Below, in pieces: positions 7,402 to 9,140 of a stretch of 9,140 nt of DNA. The notes under the pieces are model-generated. The model ran no database searches, had not been told where the DNA came from, and saw only the letters and a program-made list of their open reading frames with translations. A program made the translations under genes and the position numbers. This stretch comes from an uncultured Flavobacteriales bacterium. Its GTDB lineage: Bacteria > Bacteroidota > Bacteroidia > Flavobacteriales > UBA7430. The stretch lies in the NCBI GenBank assembly GCA_913041775.1, contig CAJWJW010000047.1, positions 1 through 9,140 on the forward strand. The letters are read 5' to 3'. The first letter of the stretch is position 1; every line of letters begins with the position of its first letter.

Positions 7402-7806
7402 TTAATATGTAGGGCTTGTTAATGTGTCGTGTTGAATGTATTGTTGCTCATTGTATTTTGAAGGACATTTCATCAAAATGGTACGAGCTACAAATCCAGA
7501 ATCTGTAGAGAAACCAGTCATCGTAATTTTTTCTGAACGCTCAAAATCTTGAGGTTTAAAGTCGTAGTAATATACTTTTCGTTCATTGTCTAAAGAATCA
7601 ACTGCGAAAAAAGTTAATAGGTTTTGTCTAGGTTCAAAAAGGATTTCTTTTTCCTTATTAAGTACACCAATAACGGTAAATTCTTTACCCATTTGTTTTT
7701 CTGCATCTGCAAAAGTAATATAGGTACTTGCATTAAAGGTAAGCGACATAATTACACCAATAATTACGGCTACTAAGAGGATTAAAACGATTTCAGTTTT
7801 TTTCAT
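7402..7806 (-). CDS. ccmE: Periplasmic heme chaperone CcmE, Cys-type (CxxxY)
   Basis: A 134-residue membrane-anchored protein that carries heme from the CcmC/CcmD complex to CcmF. It has one N-terminal transmembrane anchor (about 6-23) and then a small beta-barrel domain with the family pattern TYITFADA, FTVIGVL, LLTFFAVD, KITMTGF and FVARTILMKCPSKY. Where E. coli-type CcmE has the heme-linking His in HxxxY, this protein has C114 in CPSKY (C114, Y118). This matches the Cys variant described in some archaea and sulfate reducers. A single His (H126) occurs in the short tail after the motif. ATG at 7806 is 2 bp from the ccmD-like stop, and the stop at 7402-7404 is 1 bp before ccmF, indicating co-transcription and probably coupled translation. 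Confidence 0.93.
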   Translation of the reverse strand: MKKTEIVLILLVAVIIGVIMSLTFNASTYITFADAEKQMGKEFTVIGVLNKEKEILFEPRQNLLTFFAVDSLDNERKVYYYDFKPQDFERSEKITMTGFSTDSGFVARTILMKCPSKYNEQQYIQHDTLTSPTY

Positions 7807-7808
7807 CT

Positions 7809-8003
7809 TTATTCTTCTAGTTTTTGCACTTTTTTATCAATACGAATTAAGTAAATCATTAGTCCAATAAATAGGATTGCTATAATGGCAACTACTACAT
7901 ATATTTTCCCGTTAGACCGCATTACATCAGCCATTTCTACATCTTGAGCCATTGTTAGTGTACTGCAAAATAAACTGAATAATAGGGTGATTATAAACTT
8001 CAT
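7809..8003 (-). CDS. ccmD: CcmD-like small membrane protein
   Basis: A 64-residue protein between ccmC and ccmE. The N-terminus looks like a signal peptide or first helix (cleavage possible at MA|Q, residues 19/20). Then come an acidic periplasmic stretch, one transmembrane helix at about 33-53 starting GKIYVVVAI, and a short charged tail RIDKKVQKLEE, a plausible coiled coil inside the cell. In System I, CcmD is a small single-helix protein that helps release holo-CcmE from CcmC. Size, topology, the SNGKIYVVVAI stretch and the position in the operon support the assignment, whereas sequence similarity to E. coli CcmD is slight. ATG at 8003 lies 2 bp after the ccmC stop. The cleavable-looking leader is unlike classical CcmD. 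Confidence 0.8.
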   Translation of the reverse strand: MKFIITLLFSLFCSTLTMAQDVEMADVMRSNGKIYVVVAIIAILFIGLMIYLIRIDKKVQKLEE

Positions 8004-8005
8004 AC

Positions 8006-8668
8006 TTAGTTATTTTCCTTGTTAATTTCCAATACTTTAATGCGGTAAGATAACTGAGCTATCCATGATCCTAAAAGGATCCATCCAATTACAGCTGGGT
8101 AAAATACCATACGCATATTACTGTCTAAATCGTAATTTCCAAAACCAGGATTTCCACCATTTCCAGGGTGTAAACTATCGGTCATACGTGGAAGGATTCC
8201 AATAAATACAATCATTATTACAAAAGCAAGAATATTGTAAATGGCGCTTACACGAGCTCTGGTGTCTTCGTTTTCGATGCTGTTTCGCAGAATAAAATAA
8301 GCCAAGTAGATGAGCATTGTAACTGCAGCACCATTTAATTTAGGATCGTTTACCCAAAAAGCACCCCAAGTAAATTGTGCCCAAACCATACCAGTAGTTA
8401 AGCCTAAAGTAGCTATAAACATTCCGGTAGAGGCGAGTGATTCGGCTTTTAGATCTCTTAGCTTATCAAAGCTACTTAAATAGCGAATACTTTGTATAAG
8501 CGACATCAGCATTAAAACAATCATACTAAACCACATAGTTACGTGGAAGTATAAATTCCTGATGGTTTCGTTAAGAATATTGAGTTTGGGTACAGGCATT
8601 AATAAACCTGCAATTATGCTGTATAAAACAAGCACGATACCGAGAATTTTCCACCATTTAAGCTTCAT
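8006..8668 (-). CDS. ccmC: Heme-handling membrane protein CcmC
   Basis: Inner-membrane protein of 220 residues with six predicted transmembrane helices that loads heme onto CcmE. Conserved parts are the first external histidine H42 in YFHVTMWF, the WWD-type motif WGAFWVNDPKLN at 101-112, and the second external histidine H167 in MTDSLHPG. Compared with the classical WGxxWxWDxRLT the third Trp is Asn and the Arg is Lys. ATG at 8668 is chosen. An in-frame TTG at 8695 would add nine residues and overlap ccmB by 13 bp, but the ATG gives the expected short cytoplasmic start before helix 1 and leaves a 14-bp gap to ccmB. CcmC belongs to the same superfamily as CcmF and CcsA, but length and gene order favour CcmC. 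Confidence 0.92.
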   Translation of the reverse strand: MKLKWWKILGIVLVLYSIIAGLLMPVPKLNILNETIRNLYFHVTMWFSMIVLMLMSLIQSIRYLSSFDKLRDLKAESLASTGMFIATLGLTTGMVWAQFTWGAFWVNDPKLNGAAVTMLIYLAYFILRNSIENEDTRARVSAIYNILAFVIMIVFIGILPRMTDSLHPGNGGNPGFGNYDLDSNMRMVFYPAVIGWILLGSWIAQLSYRIKVLEINKENN

Positions 8669-8682
8669 AGAGATAGCTGTTT

Positions 8683-9140
8683 TTAATCCCGCCAAAGGTA
8701 GGGAAATAATAGGTAAGAGAGTAAGATGCTAACAATATTTAACAGTGCTAAAAACAAGAGTTGGTTGCCTGCTAAAAAATAAACATCTTGACTAAGACAA
8801 AGCTTAGAGGTTTTAATTAAGTTTAGTAAAAGCGGAAAGAGTAAGGGCATACTTAATACGGCCATTAAACCTGAGCTATTGTTAGTTTTAGAAGCTATAG
8901 CAGCTACTAAGGTTAGGGTAGAAGCGATTGCAGAGCTGCCGAGTATTATACACAATATAAAAGAAAAATGAGCAGTAATAGGATTGCCTAAAAAGAGACT
9001 GTAAATAGCATAACTTATAAGAGTTAAAAAAATAAGTAATCCGCTATTGTAGATGGTTTTTGAAAGTATAATTGCTCTGGGTTTTGCCAGCGTATAAAAA
9101 AACAAAGCCTGCTCGTTGAGTTCTCTTTTAAAACTTTGTA
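8683..9140 (-). CDS. ccmB: Heme exporter subunit CcmB, N-terminal part outside window
   Basis: The C-terminal 151 residues of CcmB, the membrane subunit that works with the ATPase CcmA to release holo-CcmE from CcmC. The frame is open to the window edge and reads QSFKRELNEQALFFYTLAKP before the first possible start (TTG 9105). It fits the conserved CcmB segment before the IILSKTIYN helix, so the gene continues beyond the window and the TTG is internal. Further matches are YSLFLGNPI, IASKTNNSSGLMAVLSMPLL and a C-terminal SYLLFPYLWRD. About four transmembrane helices remain. It is the first gene of the unit visible here. Whether ccmA lies upstream cannot be seen. Confidence 0.9.
   Translation of the reverse strand, partial: QSFKRELNEQALFFYTLAKPRAIILSKTIYNSGLLIFLTLISYAIYSLFLGNPITAHFSFILCIILGSSAIASTLTLVAAIASKTNNSSGLMAVLSMPLLFPLLLNLIKTSKLCLSQDVYFLAGNQLLFLALLNIVSILLSYLLFPYLWRD

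Overview
The window reads as chromosomal DNA of a Bacteroidota bacterium, most likely a flavobacterium-like marine member. The reasons are the low G+C, A/T-rich spacers, the near absence of Shine-Dalgarno sequences, the ccmB-C-D-E-F gene order with CcmB and CcmD variants typical of that phylum, and a secreted DUF3494 (ice-binding-like) protein with an N-terminal module I associate with Bacteroidota surface proteins. The assignment rests on protein resemblance recalled from memory, not on a search.

Layout. (1) Bases 1-2144, plus strand: the 3' four fifths of valS (valyl-tRNA synthetase); its start lies before the window. (2) 2145-2289: a short spacer with a possible hairpin terminator at the valS stop and a perfect 9-bp direct repeat. 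(3) 2290-3372, plus strand: a secreted protein of 360 residues with a DUF3494 region that looks permuted or truncated at both ends. (4) 3373-3699: a non-coding convergent spacer rich in small inverted repeats. (5) 3700-9140, minus strand: one tightly packed seven-gene unit, in transcription order ccmB (5' end outside the window), ccmC, ccmD-like, ccmE, ccmF, a Rossmann/DUF2520 gene and a KdsC-like HAD phosphatase. Gaps are 1-14 bp, with one 11-bp overlap.

How the genes work together. The five ccm genes encode the membrane part of System I cytochrome c maturation: heme handling and export (CcmB, C, D), the periplasmic heme chaperone (CcmE) and the heme-apocytochrome ligation core (CcmF). CcmE has Cys in a CxxxY motif (CPSKY) in place of the classical heme-binding His. 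CcmF keeps the four expected His residues, and CcmC has a divergent WWD motif. No ccmA, ccmG, ccmH or ccmI is seen here. The last two genes of the unit point to a different process, Kdo/lipopolysaccharide precursor metabolism for the KdsC-like enzyme and an unknown job for the DUF2520 protein, and seem to be transcribed with the ccm genes.

I see no CRISPR array, tRNA, rRNA, intact mobile element or clear defence system. The best candidates for a second look are the DUF3494 protein, whose two fragments together would make one domain in swapped order, and the Cys-type CcmE system.
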